A stretch of 64,000 bases of DNA from Oenanthe sinensis. Lineage: Eukaryota; Streptophyta; Magnoliopsida; Apiales; Apiaceae. The DNA lies in contig JAPMAC010000234.1 of the NCBI GenBank assembly GCA_028671895.1, positions 1,612,001 through 1,676,000 on the forward strand, in the 5' to 3' direction. Position 1 is the first letter of the stretch. Each line of letters opens with the position of its first letter. The position numbers were made by a program, and so were the translations under genes. Below, one piece after another: positions 46,033-58,212 of the stretch. The notes under the pieces were generated by a model, which was not told the origin of the DNA, did not search any database, and was given only the letters and a program-made list of their open reading frames with translations.

Positions 46033-46563
46033 CTAACGACAGTCATCAGTGTCGTGTCCCACATCTCTGTGGAACCGGCAGTATGCATTCTTATTCCTCT
46101 TTTCAGGATCAGTCCTTAGTGGCTTCGGCCATCGAAGGTCTTTATCCTTCTCAATCTCCATCAGTATTTGGCTACGGGCAGTATTCAGCCTTGCATACTC
46201 TGTGAACCTAGATCCTCCCTTCTTCTTGGAGTCATTGGCATCACCATTCTTCGCATACTTGGCATCAACAGTATATTCGGTGTCGCTGGCTCGCTTTTTA
46301 GAATGAGTGTTAGAGGCTTGAAACCCTTGAGCTTTCCTCATACTTTCTTCGGCTTTAATATACTTCTCAGCTCTCTCTTGGAGCTCTTTCATACTCTCAG
46401 GGGCTCTCTTGGCTAGTGATATCCTAAAATTTTCATCAAAAGTCCCTTGTTGTAAAGCTATCTTAGCTACCTTCTGGTCTAGATCAGGGACCTTCAAGGC
46501 TTCTTTTGTGAATCTATTCATGTAATCCCTCAAGGACTCGTTCTTCCCCTGGTGCATGTTCAT
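46033..46563 (-). pseudogene. Tat-B gag, C-terminal half
   Basis: Frame with S-L-R-D-Y-M-N-R-F-T-K-E-A-L, P-E-S-M-K-E-L-Q-E-R-A-E-K-Y-I and a zinc-knuckle-like C-R-F-H-R-D-V-G-H-D-T-D-D-C at the end, where a stop follows. A frameshift near 46585 separates it from the N-terminal half. Confidence 0.85.
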
Positions 46564-47615
46564 TAGCGAAGCTGAGCTCTTCTCATAGTCTTGCTGCTGA
46601 TGAATTGTCCAATGAAGGCCCTGCTCAGATCCTTGAATGACCCAACAGAGTTTGGTAGTAGACGACTAAACCACCGCTGAGCCATGCCACTCAGGGTTTG
46701 GGGGAACGCTCTACACTTGATGGCGTCGTTTACAGGCTACAGTAACAGTGCATTAGAGAACGTGAGAATATGATTTGAGGGATCTCCCGTTCCATCATAG
46801 GCCCTGATTGTTGGCATCTTAAACTTCCTTGATATCTTCTCATTCATAATATTTTCTGTGAAGGGGGGTATGGGATCATCAGGATCTCCAAGTGGCAATA
46901 AGTCTTGGGGATCAGCCCTAACATGACTTGCCCTTGTTTGCCTCGGGGGCTCATCCAAATCTATTACAGAGGTGTTTCTCATCAACCCTCTAGCACCCTC
47001 AACTCTGGGGCGTTGTCGCCTTGTCAATGCCTTCTCCAGGTCTTTCCTTAGTCGTTGAGCTTCGGCTTCATGAGCGCGTATTCTTTCCTGAAGGTTCAGG
47101 GAGTCATTACTTTGAGGCCCTCGGGGCTGAGTAATCCTCCCTCCAAGAGGCTCCTTACCGAGTCGCCTCCTTCGTGGGTTAACATCCTCGTCAGACGACT
47201 TCTCGTCATCAGTTGAGTAAGGTCCAAAGAAGTCCCGACTTCTTCGTTGTGAGGTATAGTGGGGCAACAGCCCTTGCTCATAAGGGGGCTCGTAGTTCCT
47301 TGGGAGCCCATAACGAGGGTCAGGTGTTGTAGCAGACGAGACCTGCATAGTAGGAGGAACAAAAAAAGTTGTATGAAGGGGTGGAATTACCTGGAGTGGA
47401 GGAGCTGAAGCATGAATTGACACATCGGGGTTGGAAGGATGAACGACAATGTTAAGGGGTCCGGCACGCCGGGTGCTTGCTTCAGGGTCTTCAACGGAGG
47501 TGGTTGGAACAACAGCTCGTTGCTCCTGAGTTGTAATAGGGGGGATAGTGGTGTCGACAGCGGTGTCAGGGATCTCTCCTTCAAGGGTGCTTGCAGTACA
47601 TCGTTTTCTTGCCAT
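46564..47615 (-). pseudogene. Tat-B gag, N-terminal half
   Basis: The ATG at 47615 lies only 17 bases after the primer-binding site. The frame of 292 codons is Pro/Arg-rich with a coiled coil (E-R-I-R-A-H-E-A-E-A-Q-R-L-R-K-D-L) and then M-P-T-I-R-A-Y-D-G-T-G-D-P, the start of the capsid domain. A stop at about 46737 and a frameshift near 46585 break the remainder (W-F-S-R-L-L-P-N-S-V is readable between). Confidence 0.85.
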
Positions 47616-47631
47616 GGTTATTATTCAGTTT

Positions 47632-47649
47632 CCCACAGACGGTGCCAAA
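47632..47649 (-). other. Tat-B primer-binding site
   Basis: The minus strand reads TTTGGCACCGTCTGTGGG directly after the LTR end. It is close to the TGGCGCCGTCTGTGGG type seen in Tat/RIRE2 relatives (one change). The exact tRNA is not assigned here. Confidence 0.85.
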
Positions 47650-48298
47650 TGTTACGGATCAAAAACGAGGTGTATTTAATACGTAATTAATGCTAGGGTT
47701 TGGGGGAGCTTCGAGCTTTAATGGCTGCACTAACGTTTCGTGACTATCTCGGGTCTTTGTTAACTGCCTACGTATCTCTGTTGTGTTTAGAGAATCAAGC
47801 CAAAACATAGTTCTAAGGTTGAGGGGTTAGGCCCTTTATATAGGCATATGAGGGCCTTGGAATTAGACTAGAGTTAGGAGACTTGGGAGCCACGTCTCCT
47901 AGTGACATGAGGTTATTGTAACCTCTTAGGACTGGGAGTTCTTTCCAGACTCTGATAGGTGTAGTATTATCCTTGTGATAGGATATCCATAGATGAGGGG
48001 CCTCGTAGGACTCTTCCCATGTTTGGGTTTCTAGATCCTTCTAGGATTAGGGCCTTCAACAGGTTTCTTGGGCCTTTATTGGAACATTATTAATTAATTA
48101 CGAAATTAATAATAAGGGCTTAATGGGCCTATGGCTTCAACAGAGCTTTGTGGGCTGGACTTACAAATCTAGTTGATCCTTGGATTTATTTTCCTAGTTC
48201 GTTTCAAGGGCCCAAGCCTTTGGACCATATCAGGCCTAATAAATGAAATAATAAATGTTTCATTTATTATTTCCTCAGGGTTATTTTTACCCATATCA
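47650..48298 (-). mobile_element. Tat-B 5' LTR, 649 bp
   Basis: Same termini as the 3' LTR; 17 substitutions and no indel between the two by eye. TATATAAAG at 47842-47834. Confidence 0.97.
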
Positions 48299-48303
48299 CT
48301 ATC

Positions 48304-51300
48304 CTACTAAGCTTTCCTACCTCAGGGACAGTAGTGTGGATCCTCTCATACGGGGTCCTTGCCCTTGTTACCCACTTGCATAGGGTTCGGGACACACGGC
48401 TGGACATGATCCGCAACTGTAATGTGGGAAAGAAAGAAAATCACAAGCAAGAATGAGCTACAAATGCTCAGCAAGTAAATAACTAACAATATATCAAGGT
48501 AGTGAATCAAAAACAGGATACAATAATACGATATCAAAGCAACTGATATATAAATGAAGACAGTAACCAAAGTAATACAATAAAATCAGAGTTGATTATA
48601 CTTCCCGTTAACACCATCAGTAATTCAGCACCTAGGCTTTCGTTACAGTGTAACGTCAAATTCCAATTGGAGGAAGGGACTACGGACAGGAGCACTCACC
48701 CACGCATCACCGTACGCGATGATCAGTCGCATTGTACAGTAGTTTATAGAACTCTTCTCTACTAGTAGAAGGATGATCTGAAACAGGTCATCACCCTAGG
48801 CAACACATTGGCCTTTTTGCTGGACCGGCGTGATTTGGCCTCTTACGCTATGATGGACTGTGCCGAACACATGCCTCTTACACTTGCTTCATCCCCCTTT
48901 AGTCCCGTGAAATCAATCGACCTGGAAGGGACTATCCCAACATTCCAGAATAATAACAATCTTCTTTTAAGATTTCACCATCAGATGATGGATTCACTTC
49001 CCAAGTTATGTGGAAGTAACCTCTTAGTATGTGGGTCGACTCTCAGTCAACGAATCAACAGAACAAAGTACTTAGGTCCAGAAGACTCAAGAACCCAACC
49101 TGAGGAGTCGCTAATATATAATATAATAATTTAAATAAAGAGTATTTAATTTGAGCTAAATATGAGTTTCAAAAGACACAGGTATATACGGGAAGTATGT
49201 TAGGATTATTGATTCGTTCCCTAATGTGGGGGGTTAACCCGAAAATAATTGCAGAATATTTTTTTGGTAATTAAATAATCAATATTCAAATAAAAATAAT
49301 ATTTAAAGCATTTTCCGGAAGGTCTATTATATTTTAAAAGTTCAGAAAATATTTGAATAAGGATTAGTGTTCTATATTAACCCTCAACCCTCAGTAAACC
49401 AGGATATTAATATAATCAGAGTCAAACAATTTTTAAATATTGCTTTGCTTAAAACAATTGAACAACAACTGCCTTTTAAAGATCTCCAGTATTTAAATTA
49501 TATTAAAATAAAATTTAATATTATTTAAAAATAATTAAAGAATATAATTATAATTAACAATTTTTTTTTAATTGATCCACCATATTTAAATAATATTTAT
49601 TTAATATTAAATAATATTCAAATAATCCAAAGTGGGATTGAAAACTTTTCGTTCATAAAGGAACACAGAATCTCAGACTGTTTAAATAATATTTAATTAA
49701 TAATTAAATATTATTTAGTAATTAACAAAATGGTTGAAAAAAATAAATAAGTCGATGATCTTCATTAATCATCTCATAATACTCAAGTAGATTTTAAGTC
49801 GAACTATTCTGGTAGTATCTACCACCGTTTGGAAATACTCGACTACCCCCAATTAACCATCGAGTACCCTGAAGGGTAACTTGACGCACAAAACAAATAT
49901 TCAATCTGGTTGCGTGCATACTCTAACTTTTCAAGAAGTTCAGAGTAGCAGTCAAATCAAAGTGAAAAGAATAGAAGTAAAGTTTAGAGTAGAACGAGAA
50001 TATTCATTCTTACAACTTTATAGCAAGACTTGATATACAAAAATCAATGGTGACAAAGCGTCAGATACTTGTCTGAGTATTTGAGTTGGTGTATGCACAA
50101 TCCTTGCTTTGCACGTGCGTCTATGAACGAAAATAAGATTGTCGTTAGCTCATGGAAACCATTCACGATTAGCACTTATTGTATTCACTTCTACAACTAC
50201 ATTGACTATCCCAATTAACTTGTTTTAGTTAGGTTCATTAGCTCATAGTATTCTCATGTCGTTATATGACATTTTTCGTTAAGGGTGCGTTCGCTAATCG
50301 TGTCTCGAACGTCACTTATGACGAAGGATGGTTAAGACCAAAGTACTAGCATTCTCCTGAATTTTTTACTTGCACCTACCTGGTTCAAACTATTTTAGTA
50401 AATCAGGTTTTACTCTTTTTAATACAATTCTTCTTCCCACATACTCTCAGATGTCCCTAGTATTTTAAATAAAAGTTTCAAAATTTATGGAGTCCCCTAA
50501 CTAGGGTGATCACAACTCCAAAGTTCAGTGAAAACAGAATTGCTGTGTTTCTGCACTACCCCTACCATTTTGGCCATATCTTTTAGCTCGCAACTCCGAT
50601 TGACATGATTTTTGGGGTAAACGATCTAGAGACCATTATCTATCTAACAATATATAGAGCTCATCAAACAAAGTAGGGTAGCCCCTTCGGGTGCCCTAAA
50701 CAGTTGGTACCCAGAAGCAAAATAGGCATGGTCTCCATTGTATATTCAACATTTGCCTCACTTTAACCTTCTCAAAATCTACCAAACAACTTCCATACAT
50801 TTTACACTACTACTTTGGAATGTACTCAAGACATCCCAAGCCCAATCACAAGTATCCCATATTCCAATTATTACCAACAATTCTCAATAAATCAGCCAAT
50901 AACTCATGCATGCTCTTACAGGCTTATTACCACTACCCATAACTTATATAACCTTAAACAATCATCAATTAAGCTCTAGCAAGCATCATATATGAGATTA
51001 AGAACTTAATCACAACTTAATATACTATTCATCATCTCGTGTAAACATGAAAATCAAGAGATTGAATGGTTGACTAAGCATGATTTTTAAGTATGAGGTA
51101 GACAAGAATTATACCTTTCTTTTAAGCTATTATCCAAGATGAACTAGCAAGAATTTGTGAAGCTTTGAAATTTTCTCCTTCTTTTCTTCTTGCAAGGGCC
51201 GAATACTCCTTGAAGAAATGGGGGAAAAGATTTGTTTGGCTTTATGTTAATTAAGTAATAATGAAAAGTTAGGCTAGTTTTAATATAAGGTCAAGTCTTG

Positions 51301-51926
51301 GTCAATGTTGGCTATCTTGACTTTAGTCAAGGACACTTGCTCTTTATACAACAAAATCATGCAAGTATTTTGCTTCTTCCATTTTAATAAAATTCGTCTC
51401 CTTCAAATAATCTAGGTAGTGTTTTGATCTTCGTTCTCGTAATGATCCGCAACTACGCGATTAACCGCTAACTCGTTCAGAGAATTTCCAATACAATTAT
51501 CCTCCACCAAAACACTACCCACTGATCATTAGTCATTACGTACTCTTTTATAAACTCCACCCTATTTATTCAAAGGGTTCAGATGTGATTCGTCGGATAA
51601 AACCTAAAGCGCAAGTACTTCGTATTTTACGTATATTCACTTAAAAATACGAACCACTGATTATCCGTAAGTTGTGAATCTTTGAATTCAGACGAGATTT
51701 ACATTCACTTAAATCTCGTACTCATAATATATTGATTCGCAGAATTGTGAATTTTCGAAATCTGACGCCGTTTACATACACTCATTTATCCCGTATCTTA
51801 ACATTACGGCTTAGAAATCATAATTCTACGACTTCTAATATAGTGGCACCATTACTGTTATTCTGAACAATACTTTACTATTCATAAATAAAAGTTTTAA
51901 TTATACTTAAAATTTGGGATATTACA
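48304..51926 (-). mobile_element. Tekay-B 5' LTR, outer fragment
   Basis: 3623 bp matching 26952-30357 in order, beginning TGTAATATCCC at 51926 on the minus strand. It holds two segments missing from the 3' LTR (48486-48600 and 50299-50400) and a TATAAAGA box near 51349-51342. The open frames at 48808-49134 and 27343-27684 are the same LTR sequence and are not genes. Confidence 0.95.
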
Positions 51927-53131
51927 ATAAGGACTTGAAAGAAAATTTTTGGTGGCCAAATATGAAGAAAGATATAGCAGAGTGGGTAAGCAAGTGTTAC
52001 ACGTGTCAAAGAGTCAAAGCTGAACATCAATGACCAAGTGAATTGTTGCACCCACTAGAGATTCCAGAATGGAAGTGGGAACATCTTGCTATGGACTTTT
52101 TAGTGGGATTACCAAGGACAAGGGAGAATCATGATGCCATTTGGGTGATAATAGATAGATTAACCAAGTCAGCACATTTTCTACCGATTAACGAGAGATT
52201 TTCACTGGACAAGTTGGTCCATTTATACTTGAAGGAAATAGTTATGCGACATGGCGTTCATGTATCGATCGTTTTCGACAGAGACCCAAGATTTAATTCT
52301 AGATTCTGGAGAAAGTTTCAAGAGTTTTTGGGAATGAAGTTCAATATGAGTACTGCATATCATCCTCAGACAGATGGTCAAAGTGAAAGAACAATTCAGA
52401 CAATTGAAGACATGTTAAGGGTGTGTGCTTTGGATTTTGAAGGAAGTTGGGACGAGCATCTACCGTTAGTAAAATTTTCATATAATAACAGCTATCATGC
52501 CAGTATTGGAATGCCTCCGTATGAAGCATTATATGGAAGGAAGTGTAGATCTCCTGTGTGTTGGGATGAAGTTGGTGAGCGTAAAATTTTGGGTCCCGAG
52601 CTTGTGCAACAGACCAAGGAAAAGATTGAACTGATTCAGAAAAGGTTGTTAGCTGCCCAAGATAGACAAAAGAAGTATGCTGATCAATCAAGAAAGGATA
52701 TGAGTTTTGAAGAAGGTGATCAAGTGTTGCTAAAGATTTCTCCGTGCAAAGGCGTTAGCAGATTTGGCAAAAAAGAAAAATTGAGTCCAAGATATATAGG
52801 ACCTTTTGAAGTTTTGAAGCAAGTTGGGAAAGTTGCGTATGAGTTGGCTCTACCTCCATATATGCAACACATTCACAATGTTTTTCATATGTCGATGCTT
52901 AGAAGATATAATCCGGATGCGAGTCATGTAATAGAATATGAACCCCTAGAGATTCAACCCGATTTGTCCTATGTAGAACAACCTGTAGTGATTCAAAATC
53001 GTAAGGATAAGGTCTTAAGAAATAAGTCTATTAGTCTTGTAAAGGTTTTGTGGAGAAACCCTCGAGTCGAGGAATCCACCTGGGAATTTGAGAGTGAGAT
53101 GCTCGAAAAGTATCCCTACTTATTTACTTAG
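51927..53131 (+). CDS. Tekay-A integrase and chromodomain (distal piece)
   Basis: Resumes at the second ATAAG copy with K-D-L-K-E-N-F-W-W-P-N-M and C-Y-T-C-Q, completing the HHCC region. A stop follows at about 52031; from 52043 the frame is open for 362 codons. The core has M-D-F-L-V-G-L-P, F-D-R-D-P-R-F and G-Q-S-E-R-T-I-Q. The C-terminus has G-P-F-E-V-L-K-Q-V-G, H-N-V-F-H-M-S-M-L-R-R-Y and the chromodomain-like V-L-W-R-N-x-R-V-E-E-S-T-W-E, ending at TAG near 53129. Confidence 0.93.
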
Positions 53132-53154
53132 GCTGATTCTGGGGACAGAATCCT

Positions 53155-53169
53155 TATAAGGGGGGAGGA
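53155..53169 (+). other. Tekay-A polypurine tract
   Basis: ATAAGGGGGGAGGA directly before the LTR start TGTAACGACTG at 53170. Confidence 0.9.
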
Positions 53170-55408
53170 TGTAACGACTGTGTTAATTATATATTAAAAA
53201 TAATGTGATGTATATTATTTTATTGATCAAATGTGTAAGGTGTGATGTGTGGTCATATTGTATGCCCATTTGGGTACTTGTTGACTAGTACATGCTTATG
53301 TGAATTATTAAAGTGAATTATGACTTTTAAATGTTTATATGAGGCACTCTTTGATTTTTATAAACTTATCGGTATGTTCAATAATTATGAAATTTATATG
53401 TAGATTCTATGTGATTTTTGAGACTTTATAAAAATAGTGGTTTATTTATTTCGAGCCCCGGGAGTTTTTAATAATTTTCGTAGTCCTGTTTTATCTTGAA
53501 AATAGTTATCTTCTAAATTCCATATTTAATTATTGGAATGTTCAAAAACCATGATATCTTTTCCAAAAAATTTCCTGAATATTCAGAGACTTTGCAAAAA
53601 TAAAATTTTATTTTATTCGAGCTCCAAAGTATTTTTAGAGATTTTTCCTACTCTTATTTATATTTAAAGTGATTTATCTTCAAAGATTTCTATTTAATTA
53701 TCTGTTCATCAGAAAAATATTTTAAAAATATGTGTGAGCTTCTAAGATCATGTTTTTATTTTAAAAATATAAAACTTATTTTTTATTTTTTACCATCAAA
53801 ATTCGAAATTCAATTATTTTTAATTCAGAAACTAGCAATTGTGAAATGACAAAACTGCCCCTAGCATTATATACACCACCACCGCCCCTTTCTTTCCCTT
53901 GCTCTGCATTTTCTGTGTCTAGGTCCTGTAGTCTCTCTCTCTTACTTGCGATTGTTCTTCCTTTCAAGTCGAATGCATGTTTATATGCTTTGTTTCATTG
54001 AATCGAGCTAGTAATCGAGTTAATGATAGCTTATAGTTCTTTTTGCTAGCTTTATGTGTATATATATAAGTGCCGTATGTATATATGAGCAGGGTTTGAG
54101 GTAGAGTTGCATGCAATGGCTTTTATGAGTTGATTTTAGTGATTAACACTTCTACAATGTTTGGTATGAGATAAACAAAGCTTGGGTGTAGAGAATCCGA
54201 AAATCCGGACTCCACCGAAGCTTTGGCCGCCGGTGATGAGGTCTTCCGAGCCGGCCGATTAACGACGATGATGATGTTGAGCCAGACAAGTCATCGATTC
54301 CTTATTCAAGCTAGTTAATTGAAGTGCATGTTCTTGTTTTTATTTTTCCGGCTGAATAATGCATTTTTCCCAATTTAAAACTCATGATTTGTTTCGGTTG
54401 TTCTTGAATTGGTTATAAACGATTTGGTTAAGCTATATTACGAATTGGGATTGATTGCTTCGAGTCTCGATGATTGCATGTTGGTCCTTAGTTCTTAATT
54501 GGTAATTTTCGAATATTATGATTCATGTTATTCGAAATTAACTATATATATAAGCTAGTACATGATTTGCAATTGAGTTAGGGTTAATTGTTAATTGCTA
54601 TGAGTTATTCGAATGCTATATGTGCATATTGGAATCTACTTGTCTAGTTAAATGAGAATTTCGAATTATAGTAATATAATGTAGAAATTTTAGAATATAT
54701 ATATATATATAATATTCAAGTTTTTCAATATGATGTAAATGGAGATGTGAAATTGGGAATTTTATGGTTACAACTTGGCATGATAGGTACTTGGTGTCAT
54801 GATATAATTATATATGTGCTTGTTTGGGCTAGTATTTGAATTGTTTAGGTCGGTTGTATTCCGACGGATAGCTCTATATACAAGGAAAGTGCTGCCAAAA
54901 TTTTCTAAAACCAACGATCTTTAAAACGTTATTGGCACGTCGTTCCTGTATAGGCAAGGCTACCAGTTGAAAATAGCGATACATGATTAAGATTATATGC
55001 TATGTGCTATATGCCTATCAGTGTATGCCTGCTCAGTGGTATATGTTTGCTAGTATACGTGATAAGGGTTAAAGTGTTATTGATATATCAAAAGGGGTAG
55101 ATTAGATTAGATGTTAAAGAGAACGTCGAATATTTATAAGATACTGAAATAGTTCTATATATGTGTAGATTCAAAGGAAATAGAAGTGAAGGATAAAGGA
55201 AAAGAAAAGGTAGAAAGTTAGTGACGGAGATAGTAGGATCCACCTGTTCAGCAGCCACAGATATATTTTGAGGCAAGTAACTCTTGCCTATATTCTCTTT
55301 AATGCTACGAACTGTTTTACAATGTTACAACTATTTTACACTTACAACATGCCTTGTTTTAACTATTAACTTAAACTGCAATCCCATATAAACCTTGAAT
55401 GTATCTTA
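53170..55408 (+). mobile_element. Tekay-A 3' LTR, first 2.24 kb
   Basis: It begins TGTAACGACTGTG after the polypurine tract. A TATATA box lies at 53868-53873, before a CA-rich start region. Interrupted at 55409 by a Copia LTR; the rest lies beyond the window. The stretch near 55290-55400 resembles 19170-19260 of the truncated 5' LTR. Confidence 0.88.
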
Positions 55409-56651
55409 TGTTGGTGTAGGTGCCCTAGAGGCAATACAATGTTTATTTTGATAAACCTTTATGTCAATTGATTATTCAATAAACGTATTTATTATGACTT
55501 TAATTACTGCGATATATTTGTTAGCATAATAAATGTCCTTAGAATCATGATACACATTGTATAGTTTAGTACATGATTTGAACTTGAGATTATATAATAT
55601 ATCATATTCTTAAATGTCCCTAGTCGAGTATTATTATTATAGGACAATAATAATACATAAATAGACTAGTATGTTGTTTGACTGATAACCACATCTCATT
55701 GGTTATAAGTATGGGGATACTAAAGTCAATACATAGGTACATGTAGGAGTACATGATACTGGACAGACCCACAGTGAGATTCTTCATGTTTAATAAAGTC
55801 ATAAGAAAGACTCACAGTGATAATGGTGTAATGATCCTTTGACTTGAGATCATTATATTTCTATACGAGGATTAATATACTTTGACTACATTAAAAATTA
55901 CCTTTGACCGGGTGATGATAAAAGTGGACATCGGGTATATCATGAGTCGTATGAGAAATATGAATGATAGATAAAGGATTTAACCCTCCTATAATTAGGA
56001 GAGATATTATTGGCCTCTTGATTGAGTGAGACTATAAAATGCATGGCCGTGCTCAAATAATGATTTGTTTTCATAGTCTACTCATGGATCAAGTAAACCC
56101 GGATTAAATGTTGAAGAGGATGACTAAATACATGCCTCGAGTTTAATCTATAATATATATGGTTAAAGGGATTATATTACACTGAAACATTAATCATGAA
56201 AGGTTTTATCGAATCACGATTTAATTATTATTTAATTGGGTAGCAATGATATATTACTAGATACCGCTCATTGTTTATAATTTTATTGGAGAATAAAATT
56301 ATTGTTAATTAAATAATAGCCTATAGGGTCACACACATAGAGTACTTAAAGGAATAATAAATTTAAATTATAGATTTAAATTAATTGATGATTATTTGAA
56401 TTTTATTATATTAATTAAGTGAGACTTAATTAATTGAAATAATATAAATTCGAATTTGAATTCTGCCATTAATAATTAAGTGTGACTTAGTTATTAATTA
56501 AATAATAAAATTCGGTTTTATTATTTAATCCTAAACCCACATGGGTTAGGCTTTGCTGTTATGGGTTGCTATTATGGGCCTATTAACCAACCATTATAAA
56601 TAGATAATGTAGGGTTAATAGGTATTAAGTTTTTAAGAAAAACGAACACTA
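55409..56651 (-). mobile_element. Copia LTR, inverted relative to the solo LTR at 22700
   Basis: On the plus strand TGTTGGTGTAGG, the reverse complement of the end of the solo LTR at 24248. It matches that LTR with about 1-2% difference by eye for 1243 bp, to the point corresponding to solo LTR position about 23005, where Copia-B is inserted. Whether it is a solo LTR or part of a full element cannot be told from the window. Confidence 0.9.
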
Positions 56652-58198
56652 TGTAGGGTTTCGTGACACAAACGCAGCGGAATAAACGCGAAAAATAAAT
56701 CAAAATAGCGAAACCCTCCGCAGGATCCATGCGAAAACAAAAGATTTAATTCGGAGATAAAGAATAAATACCTTTAGAAGCTTTAACAGTTCATTAATGG
56801 AAGATTAATGGAGGTCCAAAGCTTGTTTAATCACCACGTATCCCGCTCTCGCGATCTACACTCTACGGTATCCACACGAACACTTTTCATGAAGGATTGA
56901 TGTGTACTAGCACCCGAAAACTTCTTCTCTCTCTATCTTCCTCCTCTCTCAAAGCGGCTAGGGTTTTTGTAAAAAAATCTCTATTTTTTATTAAATCAGC
57001 CCATAAAGAGATTATATAGAGAGAGGAATAAGTTTTCTAATTATAATCCAATTATAATTAATACTAATCCAAAATTCTAAATTATTTAACTAAGTCTCAC
57101 TTAATTAATTAATTATTAATTTTGGAATTAGTTTAAGTAATTCATTTATTCTATTTATATAATTAATTAAGTCATACTTAATTAATATCATAAATAAAAT
57201 AAATTACTTATTTAATTTAAATTCATAATTTAAATTATTTCTCCTTCAAGCGTTCTTTGTGTGTGACCCTGTAGGTTATTATTACGTTGACAACAATTTT
57301 AATATCTAATTAAAATTGTAAACAATGAGCGGCATCTAGTAATACATCATTGCTACCCAAGTAATAATAATAAATCGGTGATTCGATTAAGCCTTTCGTG
57401 AATAATGTTCCATGTAATATAATCCCTTTAATCTTGATATTATAGATTAAACTCAAGGCATGTCTCGTGTCATCCTCTTCATAATTTAATCTTTATTTTC
57501 TTGATCGATGAGTAGACTATTAAAATCAAATCAACATTTGAGCACGGCCGTGCATTTCATAGTCTCACTCAAACAAGAGGCCAATAATATCACTCCTAAA
57601 ATTAGGAGGATTAAATTCCATCTAGATCATTCATATTTCTCATACGATTCATAATATACCCAATGTCCACTTTTATCATCACCCGGTCAAAGGTAACTTT
57701 TAATGTAATCAAAGTATATTAATTCTCGTATAGAAATATAATGATTTCAGGTCTAAGGATCATTACACCATTATCACAGTGAGAATTACTTATGACACTT
57801 ACTTAACATGTAGAATCTCACGGCGGGTCATTCCAGTGCCATCCATTGATACATGCACTTATGTTCTTGAATTTAGTATCCCCATACCTATGACCAATGA
57901 GATGTGGTCATCTGTCAAGAAACATACTAGTCTTTGTGCATTATTATTGTCCTTAAATAATAATACTCGACTAGGAAATTTTAGGAATAAGATACTATTC
58001 ATATAATCTCATTTTAAGTCACATACTTAAAGATATATAATACGTATCAAAATTCCAAGGACATTTATTATGCTTTCAATTTATTACGCAGTAAATAAAA
58101 CATAATAAATAAATAATAATCAATAAAACATAATCCTTAATAATAAATATTTTCCTTAAAATATAAAAAGTATTGTCTCTAGAGCACAATTACTAACA
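56652..58198 (-). mobile_element. Copia-B 3' LTR, 1547 bp
   Basis: Plus strand TGTAGGGTTTCG at the left, ...AATTACTAACA at the right; the minus strand starts TGTTAGTAATTG after the polypurine tract. Confidence 0.93.
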
Positions 58199-58212
58199 AT
58201 CTCCCACTTGCA
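58199..58212 (-). other. Copia-B polypurine tract
   Basis: The minus strand reads TGCAAGTGGGAGAT just before the LTR. Confidence 0.9.

Larger units (their letters stand above)
36811..48298 (-). mobile_element. Tat-B: complete Tat-lineage Ty3/gypsy element, TSD CTATC
   Basis: Flanked by CTATC at 36806-36810 and 48299-48303. Two 649-bp LTRs differ at 17 sites by eye (2.6%). On the minus strand: 5' LTR, primer-binding site, gag, protease, RT, RNase H, archaeal-type RNase H, integrase; then an antisense gene on the plus strand, a tandem array, the polypurine tract and the 3' LTR. The order matches what is known of Tat/Retand/Ogre-type elements, with extra sequence between pol and 3' LTR. Gag, protease and RT carry stops and frameshifts. 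Confidence 0.97.
26585..51926 (-). mobile_element. Tekay-B: complete Tekay element inserted in Tekay-A integrase, TSD ATAAG
   Basis: Flanked by ATAAG at 26580-26584 and 51927-51931. On the minus strand: 5' LTR (51926-48304 continued at 36810-36455), primer-binding site, leader ORF, gag, protease, RT, RNase H, integrase and chromodomain, polypurine tract, 3' LTR (30357-26585). Tat-B sits inside the 5' LTR. The LTRs differ by roughly 3% in the parts I compared by eye, plus three larger indels. Coding frames carry several stops and frameshifts. Confidence 0.95.
19161..55408 (+). mobile_element. Tekay-A: oldest host element, broken by three insertions
   Basis: A Ty3/gypsy element of the Tekay (chromovirus) lineage on the plus strand. 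Parts: truncated 5' LTR (19161-20666), leader and gag (20667-22699), zinc knuckle, protease, RT, RNase H (24249-26584), integrase and chromodomain (51927-53131), 3' LTR from 53170. Interruptions: a Copia solo LTR at 22700-24248, Tekay-B at 26585-51926, and a Copia LTR at 55409. The coding parts join exactly across the first two insertions after removing one copy of each target duplication. The 3' LTR end lies beyond the window. Confidence 0.9.
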
